DNA of 64,000 bases from Oegoconia quadripuncta. Lineage: Eukaryota > Arthropoda > Insecta > Lepidoptera > Autostichidae. Below are positions 9,276 through 20,275 of the stretch, in pieces; positions within the stretch are counted from its first letter, which is position 1; each line of letters opens with the position of its first letter. The translations under genes were made by a program, and so were the position numbers. The stretch covers positions 42,266,567-42,330,566 of the forward strand of contig OX438741.1 in assembly GCA_949316235.1 (NCBI GenBank), given 5' to 3'. The notes under the pieces are model-generated. The model ran no database searches. It worked only from the letters and a program-made list of their open reading frames with translations, and was not told the DNA's origin.

Positions 9276-9727
9276 TGACTTCGTCGTAGCAGTATCGAAA
9301 AACGACTCCCTTCTGTTTTAGAAAACAATTCAGAATTCCGAATTTTGAATCAAATTCGAAAAAAAGAAAAAGCCAAAGGAGGTCGTAAGAAAACAAAAGA
9401 GGTCGAGGTTGAACACCTCGTCACAGTTACCTTGTTAATCCATAAAATACAACAGAAATCCACCACTTTCAGAGCAAAAAACCAACACAAATCTGCAGAA
9501 AAACGATGGAACTAAACCCGCGCACCGCAGGGAATAATTGTTGAAACTGGCGCTTGTTAACGAGTCACGTTTTTATTGTTGTTTCTCGCTATAAAACCTT
9601 ATCGAAACGGTAATTTGATTTTGCTGTATGAGTTAAGAGCGACATGTCAACCATTCATGACATAACGCATTGTTTTTTTTGCATAATAATTATCTAAGTT
9701 CTTGCTATTGTGTTTTATACTATACCT

Positions 9728-9806
9728 ACAAGTTCCCGCGGGATAAGCAAATTTCCGCGATAAAGCTATTTAACGCAGACGAAGCCGCAGGCGGAAAGCT
9801 AGTATT
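9728..9806 (+). repeat. Family-Q end fragment
   Basis: AGTTCCCGCGGGATAAGCAA, CAGACGAAGCCGCAGGCGGA and AAGCTAGT. Confidence 0.7.
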
Positions 9807-10020
9807 TAAATAATTGAACCGCCATATATTGGCAAAACAACCGATTTCACTCAGGTTCTACTTTCTTAATGTAAATTCTTGATTCGTTCGAAGTTACGAA
9901 AACGCTATTTTTTCTTGTTTTCAACGTAAAAAGTTAAAATAGGCCATTATCTACGTAAAATGTAAAAAGGTTTTAATATGTAAATTTGTTTCATGAAGCT
10001 ATCTTTACTAGTTTATGAAA

Positions 10021-10139
10021 TCCGGTTGTCAGAGATAAGATAGCCAGTCCCCCAAATGAGATGGGGTTTCCGGGTCAGTACGCTACCACCTTCGGCCTCA
10101 TGAGGTCAAGTGCTAACCCGCTGTGGATTAAAAAAAAAT
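10021..10139 (+). repeat. SINE-A 3' part
   Basis: It starts at TCCGGTTGTCAGAGATAAGA and ends in an A-run. About 20 bp around the CATCAGGTGTGATTG segment are deleted. Confidence 0.8.
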
Positions 10140-10422
10140 ATCGTCGTTTATGTAAGCTTTTTACTAGTATTTTCGAAAATATAGAGAAATATAAATTAAT
10201 TTCTTAGAAAATTGAAGATCTTAGCATCAGCTACAACGCAATGAAGATCACAGTGGTAACTTTGAAAATGAAAAAATGAAATGAAAACATTTTACTATTA
10301 CAAAACAATATCCATAAATAATAAAACATTAAATCAATACACGAGGAGAATCTTAAATATATGAGATATGTTTTGGAGGAAGCATTATTATGAGTGTTTC
10401 TTTCTTTTGTTTGTTGAGTGTT

Positions 10423-10672
10423 TGACGATCGATTGGTGTAGTGGATAGTGACCCTGTCAGCGAAACCAACGGTTGCGGGTTCGAATCCCGCGACGGGTAA
10501 ATATTTGTGTGATAAATACGAACATTTATTCCTGAGTCATGGATGTTTTTATAAATATTTATGTATGTTTATCCGTTATCTAGTATCCATAGTACAAGCT
10601 TTGCTTAGTTTGGGACTAGATGATTGGTGTAAGTGCCCCAAATATTTATTTATATATTTATTTCTCACTAGG
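10423..10672 (+). repeat. SINE-B2 subgroup copy
   Basis: The head GATTGGTGTAGTGGATAGTG and B-box GGTTCGAATCC are followed by GCGACGGGTAAATATTTGTG and TATCCGTTATCTAGTATCC, ending AGATGATTGGTGTAAGTG. It is related to SINE-B through the middle region but has its own tail. Confidence 0.85.
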
Positions 10673-10765
10673 CAAGTCTATATCGAGGACACCTGATTAC
10701 GAGATTTTTTATACAAGTTGTTATTGCCTCGGTGCAGTTTCTATTTGAAGCTTTATTTTAATAAT

Positions 10766-11150
10766 GGTGTCGATTCGGATGTACACCAACTAAACTAAAC
10801 TAAAACCAGTTTTAGAGTAGTACTGTCGCTTTCTCCCTGGAACAGTACGATGCGACGGCACCACTCCAAAACTGGTTGTACACCAACTAAACTAAAACAA
10901 GTTTTAAAGTAGTACTGGTGTGGATTCAGATGTACACCAACTAAACTAAAACCAGTTTTAAAGTAGTACTGTCCGTTTCTCCCTGGAGCAGTACGATGCG
11001 ACGGCACCACTCTAAAACTGGTTTTAGTTTAGTTTAGTTGGTGTACATCCGAATCGACACTACTGTCTCTTTCTCCCTGAAACAGTACGATGCGAATGCA
11101 CCACTCCAAAACTGGTTTTAGTTTAGTTGGTGTACATCCGAATCGACACC
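10766..11150. mobile_element. Family-D foldback element, compound copy
   Basis: The ends GGTGTCGATTCGGATGTACA and TGTACATCCGAATCGACACC are inverted. The arm unit CCAACTAAACTAAAACCAGT and TTCTCCCTGGARCAGTACGA recurs several times in both orientations, so this is more than one copy collapsed together. Confidence 0.8.
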
Positions 11151-11304
11151 ATTGTACGTTTTATAACTAAATACATATACTATACCTAAAGCAAGCTATA
11201 GATGGTTTAAAAACATTTTTATCCTATTACTGACTACCTACTCTATTCTTCTACAAAAAATCAGGAACTTTAAGGTTATAAGAGGTTACACCACAAAAAT
11301 AAGT

Positions 11305-11780
11305 TACCGACTCATAGTCATCACACCAAGTTATCACACCAGTGTTACAAACAGGATTCTTTTTCTTGTTAGTCACACTACTAATTTTTCCACACCATTT
11401 ATTGTATTTATTCCCTAACTAGTGCTGTCCTGGCCTGTCCTGTCCTGTAAAATGGAATGTCATCTGGGATGTCATCTATATTTAACTGGCGCAAGCGAGC
11501 CGGACGAGTGCGAGCGAAGCGAGCACGGGAGATTTTGGCACCCCGACATGGATAGGTTAGGTTCGCTCTGCTCGCCCGGCTCGCTTCCGCCATACCCTTC
11601 GTGTTAGGTTGACATTATTATACATATATTAGTTTGTTCCTGTTAAACCTAAATTTTCAACAGGTACAGCACTAGCAATTATAGTATAAATGATGTGGAA
11701 AAATTAGTAGTGTGACTAACAAGAAAAAGAATCCTGTTTGTACACTGGTGTGATAACTTGGTGTGACTGATGAGTCGGTA
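11305..11780. mobile_element. Foldback element with long arms and GC-rich core
   Basis: Arms of about 120 bp (TACCGACTCAT, ACACCAAGTTATCACACCAG, GATTCTTTTTCTTGTTAGTC) are inverted between 11305-11425 and 11665-11780. The core is strikingly GC-rich (CGAGCCGGACGAGTGCGAGC). Confidence 0.8.
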
Positions 11781-11889
11781 AGGCAAAAATTACGTACCTA
11801 CTTTTACTGGGTTATTGTTTTGACAATGCCTTTGAGGAGTCCCATGCTCACTCTGTGAAGAGGGCCTGATGATGGAGCCGGGAGGTGGA

Positions 11890-12192
11890 TTTATTTAATT
11901 TTACCTGTGGGTTTCTTACGCCGCTTGTTTTCCCACAGATGATTGCCCTTTCCGAAGCGGTGGTAGCTTGGACGTACTGACTGACCGAAAAATGCTTTTT
12001 TTCTTTTTTTTTTTTATTCACGACGGGTTCGTACTTGACCTCATTCACACCTGATGTTAAGTGAAGATGAGGTCGAAGGTGAGGGTGATGGTGAAGGTTG
12101 CTTAAGCCCCATTTTTATTTCCAATAGATTTAAATTGACATTCAACAAATAATATCATAAAATAAATGCTTGAAGTTTGAAGTTTGAAAGTT
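11890..12192 (+). mobile_element. LINE-11 3' end split by a SINE-A tail
   Basis: Both halves match 7940-8146: TTTCCGAAGCGGTGGTAGCT on the left, ATAGATTTAAATTGACATTC and TGCTTGAAGTTTGAAG on the right. A minus-strand SINE-A tail lies between them. Confidence 0.7.
11996..12080 (-). repeat. SINE-A 3' tail inside a LINE fragment
   Basis: Poly(T), then the SINE-A tail up to about GAGGTCGAAGGTG. It splits a LINE 3' end whose two parts (11890-11995 and 12098-12192) are contiguous in the related copy at 7940-8146. Confidence 0.75.
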
Positions 12193-12354
12193 TACATAAT
12201 TTGACGAGACGAGAAAGTGGAACAAATATACAGGCGACACGCTTTCATGTTAGTTAGGGCCGACATAGAAATTATAAAATAGCGCGACGAATTTTGAGAA
12301 CGTGCGACATCTTCGTTCATTGAAGTGTCAGTTTCAAAAGCAACCTTTTCATAT

Positions 12355-12505
12355 ACCGGGTTTTTTTAGCATAACGAAAATAATAGGATATTAGGTAAGT
12401 GAAATAGAAGGTATTGGCATTGGTAGTTTTTTTTTTTTTCATAAAACGCACGCGCCATTTTTAGCGATATGCGACTAGCGTGGGTTTCTATCATGCGAAA
12501 TTTAT
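12355..12505 (+). repeat. Family-N repeat
   Basis: ATTAGGTAAGTGAAATAGAA, GGTATTGGCATTGGTAG, ACGCACGCGCCATTTTTAGC. A full-length SINE-A follows in the same order as at 3.5 kb. Confidence 0.7.
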
Positions 12506-12591
12506 TTGGAACTCATATTTTCTCTAAATTTTCTTTATTTATTTAATTTAATCTGAACTCTTCACAACAGCAAGTCTTCACAACAGTTTAA

Positions 12592-12907
12592 CCGCCTCCG
12601 TGGCTCAATGTAAACAACATTGGGTTTACGATTCGGAGGTCGCGGGTTCGATCCCCAGCGGGGTACATGTTTAAGTACTCGGTTTGGTTGGTGGCAAGTC
12701 ATTTTAAATGTCCTGGCCTGGCTAGCTACCACCATCTTATCTAAATCTGCCGCCAAGTAGCAGTGTTAATAGCATTGTTGTGTTCCGGTTGTCAGAGATA
12801 AGCCAGTCCCCCAAATGTGTTGGGGTTTCTGGGTCAATACGCTTCGCCCTCATCTTCACTTAACATCAGGTGTGATTGAGGTCAAGAACAAACCCGTTGT
12901 GCAAAAA
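12592..12907 (+). repeat. SINE-A copy, full length
   Basis: Intact tRNA-like head and B-box, and a complete body with a few small deletions, ending in TGTGCAAAAAAA. It lies about 90 bp after a family-N repeat, the same arrangement as at 3533-4033. Confidence 0.9.
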
Positions 12908-14149
12908 AATCATATTTTAAATTTTAGACACAATTTGATTTCAATATACTTACCGAGCTTTGTCTTTTCTGTACACCTGTAGACTGCTCCATTATGAAAT
13001 TATATATTTTTTTTCAATGTCTCAAAACGTCATTAAAACAGTTACGTGTTGTGTTAAAGTAACTATGTTTTGTTTCGACATTTCATAGTTCTTCGGGGTG
13101 TCATCTTATCTGAAACAAAACAAAATGGAGTTAAGCATGAAGCTAAAGAAATCGACAAAGTGCGTATCGTTCCACGCGCAGTGTAGCTGCAGTTGCGGAC
13201 TTAATTACTTGCGTCTGTGTTTTTATGCATTTCTAACACCTAACATGTTATTCTAAACAAAGATCAAATCAAATCAAATATATTTATTAATTCTTATGGT
13301 AGGTACATTAAAACAAAATCTACACAATAATACTTAATTGCAACTGTAAGACTAGTGCCTGAACTAGGAAAATCCTGTTTCAGGCGAAGCTAGGGCTTCT
13401 ATGACTTAAAATAATATAATCTAAATATGGGCATGGCCTAACTGATTTGTCAGCAAAAACCGGACGGAAAACATCGATGGGGGGATTTTTCATTTCATCG
13501 TTGCTTGCGAACAGTGAGGGCGGGCGGCTTGTTCGTTTCGTATTTCCATTTCATTCTGTTTAAAAGTCGCAGGAGACTGCAATGTTTTGCTAACATGTTC
13601 AGCAAACATGTTTTATTAGTTTGTTTGGAGCAGAAGCCCGGCTTTGGACATGCTTTTATTTATTTATTTATTTATTTATTCGATCATCCTCATCTGCAAA
13701 TTTAATTAACCTAAAACTAATTAAAAGCGTTTATCTTATTTCTATATTAGGTATTTTACTCTTTTTATCTATTCTTATATGATAACTATTTATAAATTAT
13801 AATTATTATTATTGTACTGTACTTATAGTTACGAGATCAAAGCTTATAATAATGAGATCAAAGTAGTTTTATTTTATCTGACATGTATTCTTCGACAGTA
13901 TAATAGTTTTTGTTGGTTGATGAATAATTTTATGGAAATGGAAAGTACCTACATTTTATTAGTTTTTCGGCTATTACTATATATATATATATATATATAC
14001 ATATCACTGCCGTGATTTTTTTTTACGTAGCCAAAAACAACTGTTTAGCTGGCCCTTGGCTCTAACAAAAATTATAATTTTAAAGCTTCGCAAACGGATC
14101 CCTGAATCGAAAAACTGTTCAAGATGAGCTTTAATATTTTTGAAATACC
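12908..14149. other. AT-rich stretch, no gene seen
   Basis: Contains a TTTA microsatellite, an AATCAAATCAAATATATTTATT motif typical of LINE ends (about 13260) and no exon-like open frame. Confidence 0.4.
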
Positions 14150-14260
14150 TATTTTATTTTATTGATAATACAGAATCAACAGTATCATTATAAAAAATAT
14201 TACACAAAATTTACAAGCCAAAGTCATGCCAATTACAGTTTCTCATTTTTCATTGCAATT
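14150..14260 (-). mobile_element. LINE-12 3' tail, diverged
   Basis: ACAGAATCAACAGTATCATT and GTCATGCCAATTACAG resemble the 18.1 kb copy. Confidence 0.5.
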
Positions 14261-14301
14261 CTCTTAAAAAAATAATTCGGTGGAGAGTCACTATTAAATT
14301 A

Positions 14302-14340
14302 TTTTTTTTATGCATAACGGGTTGGTACTTGACCTCAATC
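14302..14340 (-). repeat. SINE-A tail fragment
   Basis: Only the terminal about 40 bp (T-run, then TGCATAACGGGTTGGTACTT and GACCTCAATC) can be recognised. Confidence 0.6.
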
Positions 14341-14419
14341 ATTATACTCATTATACAATTTAAAGATAAAAGTGAATAGTGAAACAAACTAAGTAATAAT
14401 AAATATATTAGTCAATAAG

Positions 14420-14520
14420 TAATTAATCCAACGACAACCCACACGATGGGGTACAAAAATAATTAAAAAAAATACGCCCCGAATACAGAACCTCCTCCTT
14501 TTTTGAAGTCGGTTAAAAAT
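14420..14520 (+). repeat. Lepidopteran repeat end (CTCCTTTTTTGAAGTCGGTTAA)
   Basis: CACACGATGGGGTACAAAAA and CTCCTCCTTTTTTGAAGTCG are motifs I know from dispersed lepidopteran repeats. A related TTTTTTTTAAGTCGGTTA is at 42705. Confidence 0.55.
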
Positions 14521-14631
14521 CATCCCTACCTCATGTGTACCTACTTGTTGTGTGTTCCGTCAAAGTGTGTCGGCGTGTATTTTGGTCTGTAGTCGGCGTG
14601 AAAAGTAAATACTCAAGTCTCGGGCTGGAAT

Positions 14632-15462
14632 TTTGATGAAACTAACTGCGTCACTGGATTTATGAGAAAGCAATATTCCTGCCTAGTCAGGAATCGAATC
14701 CGTTGATTTTGTAAAACAACACACACTGTATTATTACACCAATCGATAGTGTTGCTAATAAGGAACGGATTCTGGGAAGTAATGACATACGGCAAACTTA
14801 CGAAAGTCCTAATTTCAATTTTTATTATCTCTTCGCGGCTATTGGCCACGTGAAAATGTTTAGGCCTTGCCGTGCTTACTGGCCATTGAACAATTGATCA
14901 GTTAAGTTTCAATAGGTAGGTAACGTAAGAAAATAAAAAAGTGTTTTGTTACAAATGGGCTAAGAAGCCGCATTTGATTACTTCCCAGAATTCGTTCCTT
15001 ATAGTAGCTAACAATGCTGTCGATTCGGATGTACACCAGCTAAACTAAACTAAAACCACCATCTTATCTAAATCTGCCGCCAAACAGCAATGTTAATAGC
15101 ATTGTTGTAAGATAAGATAAGATAAGATCAGAGATAAGATAGCCAGTCGTCAGCCAGTAGCTCATCGTCACTTAACATCAGGTGTGATTGAGGTCAATTG
15201 CTAACCCATTGTGCATAAAAAAAAAAACAGTTTTAAAGTAGTACTGTGTCTTTCTCCCTGGAACAGTACGATGCGAGGGCACCACTCCAAAGCTGGTTTT
15301 AGTTTAGTTTGGTTGGTGTACATCCGAATTCGTACACCAAAACCATTCGTGTCGATTCGGATGTACACACTATGGAAATGCGTTTTTTTTTTTCAAAATC
15401 AACCGGTTCGACCTGGCTAGGAATATTGCTTTCTCAAAAATCCAATGATGCAGTTTCAAGTT
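14632..15462. mobile_element. Foldback element containing family D and SINE-A
   Basis: Outer arms (about 14632-14690 and 15410-15462) carry GAGAAAGCAATATTCCTGCC and its complement. Inner arms (14745-14785 and 14975-15015) carry GGATTCTGGGAAGTAAT and its complement. Family-D sequence (about 15015-15330) and a SINE-A 3' part lie inside. Confidence 0.7.
15055..15227 (+). repeat. SINE-A 3' part nested in a foldback element
   Basis: It begins at ACCACCATCTTATCTAAATC and ends in an 11-bp A-run. It contains an expanded TAAGATAAGATAAGATC run and interrupts a family-D element. Confidence 0.8.
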
Positions 15463-16442
15463 CGTCACAAAATAAAAAGGGTGCAAGTACTTTGTGCTAT
15501 CGTATATCGTGCTCACGTACTGGCACATTGAAACAACGTTTAAAATCGAATATTACGAGTTTCATAAGTGTCCGAATACCACTAATCGAGTAGGTTAGAG
15601 TGAGCAATTTCTCGATGATTTGGCGAACAGTGCTCTCAGTGAATGACTTTCAAAAATAATGACATACCTGATTGATGATAATCAGTGATATCAGGAGCAT
15701 CGGTGATTTCAAAAATCGAATTTCTATTACGAGTATTATTAAGTATTTCAAACACATATATTTATTTTATACCACACTATCAACAACAACAATATTAATA
15801 AAAACAAGAAAATTATCACAATTTAAAGAAACAGATTTTGAAATGCGGTGAGTGGAGTGTGATGTCAAAAATGGCTTCCATCTCAGCATATGCTGTAGCA
15901 ATTGTTACAGCGCTGTTTTTCAGAGGAGCCCAACATCAAGAGCCTCCGACGGGATGCGGAAAGTTGTACTAGTCGTGCAAATCCATCCACATAACTAAAT
16001 ATAACAGTTGCAAATAGATAAAATTAAATGAATGAATGAAGGAATGAATATTTATTATCACAAACATTCTAATATACAATCTGCTTATGAGTAACGACTT
16101 ATGAGTTTAAAGAAGTACACTGTTCCCTAGAATATGTTTACAATAGGTAGGTACCTAGTTACTTAAAACTTAAGCAGCAGAAGTTGTGATAAAAGGTGCC
16201 AAGTTCAGCTGTGTGCTGTTGTCACATAAGCCATACCAGCGCTGATTTTGAACTTGGTCCTTTTTTGAAAACCGCCACCAAATTTAAACCATATCAGTTA
16301 AACATTATTTAATATATATACTGAATATTTATACAGGTAATTTATAAAATTAAGACGAAGGAAAGAATAACATAAATATATGAAAGAGTAATACAGTAGG
16401 GGAAGCAGTATGATAATATAATATCATTGGTTTGTCGCCACG

Positions 16443-16635
16443 TCAACGCAGGTATGATGGAACAACTCGGCCACCTAAGGGCAAGTTAATTTGGTAATTT
16501 AATAAATACAACTTCAATTTTTGTTTAAATGTACCAATGGACCTAAGTTGTCTGAGAGGAGGCGGCAGGTTGTTCCAACATTTGGTGGCCGAATATTTAA
16601 AACTGCCTCGAAAAGCCATCGTCCTGTTCATTTAA
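16443..16635 (-). mobile_element. LINE-3 reverse-transcriptase C-terminus
   Basis: Minus frame: MAFRGSFKYSATKCWNNLPP then PLRQLRSIGTFKQKLKLYLL. This is the typical end of a CR1/jockey-superfamily reverse transcriptase. Confidence 0.75.
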
Positions 16636-16740
16636 ATTAAACGCTACGGGACAGCTACCCTACATCATACATTATGATGTGGGTGCTAATGTTTATAAGT
16701 GTCCAATGGTTACACAATTATAGACTCTGAAGTTAAAGTG

Positions 16741-16821
16741 AGGGAGTGCCCCGAGACCCCCCACTCGGCGACGACGCTGTAAAAGACCCATCGACCTATC
16801 AGCCTTTATCAAAAAAAAAAA
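16741..16821 (+). mobile_element. LINE-9 3' tail
   Basis: CCCCACTCGGCGACGACGCT, GTAAAAGACCCATCGACC and poly(A). It shares the GACGCTGTAAAA motif with 19431-19544. Confidence 0.7.
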
Positions 16822-16859
16822 CGATCTTTTGGCAAACAGCGCAGCGCTTTCTGTGTCTT

Positions 16860-16988
16860 AGCCCCGTATTAATAAATCGATCTTGATCAATACTATTTTT
16901 TTTTGATACTGTCTTAATATGCAACAGATTCTCAAGCGTCAACTTAAGGTCATCTCAATCTTGAGAACGGTTTATTAACACAGGCCTT
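16860..16988. mobile_element. Short MITE, related to 33133-33448
   Basis: The ends CCCCGTATTAATAAATCGAT and GAACGGTTTATTAACACAGG are inverted relatives. The length is about 130 bp, internally deleted compared with the 33 kb copy. Confidence 0.65.
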
Positions 16989-17588
16989 AGTCTGTCTAGA
17001 GGATGTGGATGGTTTGACTTATTTTACACGGGAAGTGAAGTCTAGTAAACAAATATTTAATTAAGTACCAATTTACTTACTATTGGATTTATCAAAGTAA
17101 ACTTCACTATACAAGCGAAAGAAAATTAATAAAATAATAATTAATTATAAAACCGCAAATAAACTGAGAAGACGCGAATTAAAAGAGTTCCATTCCCGTG
17201 AAGAATCTAGCGATGACTAAAGTAGGAAATGTCTAATATAATTGCCTTTTGATAACGACACACTGATATGATAATTTGATAAGATTGTGTTAAGAGTCCG
17301 GCGGCGTAAGCTCAAGATTCCATCTCAGTAAAAACATAGTATTTACAAACACTAAATTCCCACATGGTATTCTAGCTTTGTCACAAATATAAGCCAATCT
17401 ATGTCCGTCCAAGACCTCAATCAGAAAAGCCCAGATCGCAGATTATTATATATTAGTTAAGCCATAGACTTCTAATAAGTAGGTACTACAAGCAAATCGA
17501 GCATGAAGACTAAATATCATGACCAATTTTCATTCGAACGACTAAGTTGCATTTTAGACTTTGGTGTACCAGGCAACGTCTAGAAATT

Positions 17589-17823
17589 GTTTTTTTTTTT
17601 ATGATTGACTGGATTCGCGTTTGACCACAATCTCACCTGATGGAAAGTGACGATGTGGTCGAAGATGAAGCACGCGATCCCAGTAAATGCCTATTCACTC
17701 TGCTCTTAAAGATCCCAAGGTTATAGGAATCAGGATAGACTGACGCTGGAAGGGAGTTCCATGCCTTGGCTGTTCGGATGATGAATGAAGAAATTTCGCA
17801 TTCGGATTCGGAAGAGATTTCGG
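17589..17823 (-). mobile_element. LINE-1 3' end
   Basis: Poly(T), 3' UTR and coding end (FIIRTAKAWNSLPASVYPDS, YNLGIFKSRVNRHLLGSRAS), ending SLSIR. Confidence 0.85.
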
Positions 17824-18059
17824 ATTGTGCATAATGATACACATACAAGGGATAAACATGGTGTTAGCCATCTAATTGTCGGTGTCGTGGACTCAAAAGG
17901 GCCTCCAACTCAGCATGGGTTGTACCCGTTCACTACAACCACAGACCAACCACCCAGACAAACGCTGGTTTTCAATGGATCCTCCAATTGACGCAGGGAT
18001 ACTGGTCAACAAATACACATACTTATAATAAGCACTCGTAGTGCAGTTTTCGATTAACG

Positions 18060-18280
18060 AAGTTAATTTAATTATTTATTTATTTATTTACATAGAATCA
18101 ACAGCATTATTGCAGAAATTATATTATAGTAAACTAATACCAAACTTATGCCAATTAGTGATTCTCATTATGTTACCGACAGTGGTTATCGTTATAATGG
18201 AGTGGGTAACGTTTCAATTATAAAAGAATTAAGTAATATAAGCCAAATAAAAATGTCAAAACTATAGATCTATGTAACAA
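18060..18280 (-). mobile_element. LINE-12 3' tail
   Basis: TAGAATCAACAGCATTATTG, TACCAAACTTATGCCAATTA and TGTTACCGACAGTGGTTATC are the complement of the 62.1 kb tail. Confidence 0.65.
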
Positions 18281-18367
18281 TTAACTAATAAAAATAATGA
18301 TGAAATACAATAAGTTGTCGCATGTGTACAAATTAACGACTTCAATTGTAGTGTCTGTGAGTATATG

Positions 18368-18392
18368 TGTGTGTGTGTGTGTGTGTGTGTAC
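18368..18392 (+). repeat. (GT)n microsatellite
   Basis: About 12 uninterrupted GT dinucleotides. Other simple repeats are (AT)n at 13978-13999 and 51267-51284, TTTA repeats at 13655-13680 and CA-rich runs at 61900-61936. Confidence 0.9.
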
Positions 18393-18752
18393 GTGTTTAT
18401 TTGGTATGTACGGTAGTTGAGTACTTTTGTTAACCTGCCACCGAGCGGCGCGGGCGCCTGCCGGTGTGGGTAGGCTGACGAAGTGTGTTTACGTGTGAAG
18501 CGGGATTGTAGATTGTAGTGGGTTCACATGGGGTTAAGAAACGTATGGCTCGGTCATTGGATGGGTGGCCACTAGTGGCATTTTAATACGAGTGTTTCCG
18601 TGCTTCGGAGGATACGTTAAATAGTCGTGGTTATTTCCAATTGAAGGTTAAGCCAAGTCGATGGCCTACAGGGGCGGCTTAAACACACGGTGACTAAATC
18701 TGACTAATAATTATAACAAACAGGTATAACAAGCAAGATGATTGCTTGAAAG

Positions 18753-18835
18753 TTTTTTTTTTTTTTTGGCAGGAACGTTTGCTGATAGTCGCGGGACTTT
18801 TTCAGCTTCACCGGGCGGGTGGGCGAGTCTCTTGC
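18753..18835 (-). mobile_element. LINE-9-like 3' tail
   Basis: Poly(T), GGCAGGAACGTTTGCTGATA and TCACCGGGCGGGTGGGCGAG. The GC-rich stretch is the complement of that at 19.45 kb. Confidence 0.6.
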
Positions 18836-18957
18836 ATACAGACAGTGTGCGCGTACGTAGATTATATATACACACATGTCACATAGGAGCAGTAAATAAT
18901 GGGTACCTAGATAAAATTATAAAATACGTAGGTACTTTAAGTTAAGGCTATCTCTTT

Positions 18958-19009
18958 TCACTGGGGGAAGGTATGGGCTAAATCCACCACGCGGACCCAA
19001 AGCGGATTT
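18958..19009 (-). repeat. SINE-C fragment
   Basis: GGGAAGGTATGGGCTAAATC and CCACCACGCGGACCCAAAGC correspond to the central 3' part of SINE-C in minus orientation. Confidence 0.6.
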
Positions 19010-19273
19010 TTTTTTTAATATCCCTAGACATACACACAGCGCCATCTAGTTCCACATTAAGCAACTATAGGCTTGTGTTTTGGATATAACATAGTTGATA
19101 TACTACATAAATACATTATTTAGTAAAGAAATACTTAACATAAATGAAAACATCCATAACTCGGGTGCACATGTCCATATCCATCACACAAACATTATGC
19201 CCCTAGCGGGATTCCAACCCGCAACCTTTTGGTATAGTGGTCAGAGTTGCTAACCACTACACAAAACAGGTCG
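19010..19273 (-). repeat. SINE-B copy
   Basis: Minus-strand copy from CACACAGCGCCATCTAG at the left to the head GTAGTGGTTAGC (as complement) at the right. A SINE-C fragment abuts its left end. Confidence 0.85.
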
Positions 19274-19314
19274 TTATTGGATTTGTGTCAGACTAATGGC
19301 CACCTGCGACTTGA

Positions 19315-19515
19315 CGACCTGTTTGGTGTAAGTAGTGGTTAAAAACGTTGACTGCTATACCTCGGGTTCGAATCCCGCTAGAGGCATATGTTTGTTTAAT
19401 AAATACGGACATGTATTATCCAAGTTTTTCAGACGGGCAGAGCGCTCCCGCGCTCGCCCACCCGCCCGGCGACGCTGTAAAAAGCCTATCGGCTTGACAG
19501 CAACTGTTCCTGATC

Positions 19516-19546
<31 letters not shown>

Positions 19547-19670
19547 AAGTTTTTCATTTATATTTAAAAAAAATGTATTTGTGTAGTATATCAACCAACC
19601 GGGATCCATAATACAAGCGCAGTTGCTTAGTGTGGAACTAAATGGCGCTGTGTGTATGTCCAAAGTAATT
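19315..19670 (+). repeat. SINE-B copy split by a LINE-tail insertion
   Basis: The head and first part (19315-19430) and the remainder (19545-19670) are separated by a 114-bp LINE-9 3' end with poly(A). The flanks repeat CCAAGTTTTTC on both sides, a clean target-site duplication. Confidence 0.88.
19431..19544 (+). mobile_element. LINE-9 3' tail inserted in SINE-B
   Basis: GC-rich CGCTCGCCCACCCGCCCGGC, GACGCTGTAAAAAGCCTATC and about 30 A, flanked by an exact 11-bp duplication CCAAGTTTTTC. Confidence 0.88.
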
Positions 19671-19929
19671 AATTTATTATTATATTATTGTTACTGCCTT
19701 CGGGACCGACTATTTACCAGCATCATAAAACACACGTATTAAAATGCCACTGGTGGTCACCCATCCAAGGACTGATCGCGCCAGACATTACTTAACTTCG
19801 ACGATCGAAAACGAATACCGAATGCGACTGCGTCATGACTGCAGGTGAACCTACTAACCTACTATTTAGGTTCATTGGTATTTAAATGGGAAAAACACCA
19901 TTTAAAAAAGTTATCTGTATCTCTTTAAA

Positions 19930-20031
19930 CTCGGGAACATCTGTATTCATCATACAAACATATGCCCCTAGCGGTATTCGAACCCGCGACCTTTCAGTAT
20001 AGTAGAAGAGTTTCTAACCACTACACCAAAC
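19930..20031 (-). repeat. SINE-B head fragment
   Basis: About 100 bp with GGTATTCGAACCCGCGACC and CTAACCACTACACCAAAC, the head region in minus orientation. Confidence 0.8.
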
Positions 20032-20275
20032 AATTTATGCATTCATAATATTTGTTAGATAAATCATTTATCATCGCTGATAATTTATCAGGAAACTAGG
20101 GTGCATAGATACCGATAATGCATACCTTACAGAATATTTATTATAACATGCCTAATAATGAAAACAATAATTTCTAAGTCGTCGTATGACGCGGATTAAC
20201 TTTGTATCCCCTCTTATGACATCTCGAATACTTAAACGCCGAGGCTTCGCTATTCTATCTCAACTTAACATTTTA

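Larger units (their letters stand above)
10190..11295 (+). repeat. Family-E repeat interrupted by SINE-B2 and family D
   Basis: The first part (about 10195-10270: ATCTTAGCATCAGCTACAAC, CACAGTGGTAACTTT) and last part (11155-11290: TTATAACTAAATACATATAC, ATCAGGAACTTTAAGGTTAT) appear closer together in the copy at 33525-33722. Confidence 0.6.

Noticed and set aside
9079..9396. 105-codon minus-strand frame
   Set aside because: It overlaps a LINE-1 fragment in another frame (IHFGELHDLIPPS), so the long frame is incidental.
15309..15593. 94-codon plus-strand frame ending near GTLKQRLKSN
   Set aside because: The first part is family-D sequence. The GTLKQRLKSN end recalls a reverse-transcriptase C-terminus but is too short to support.
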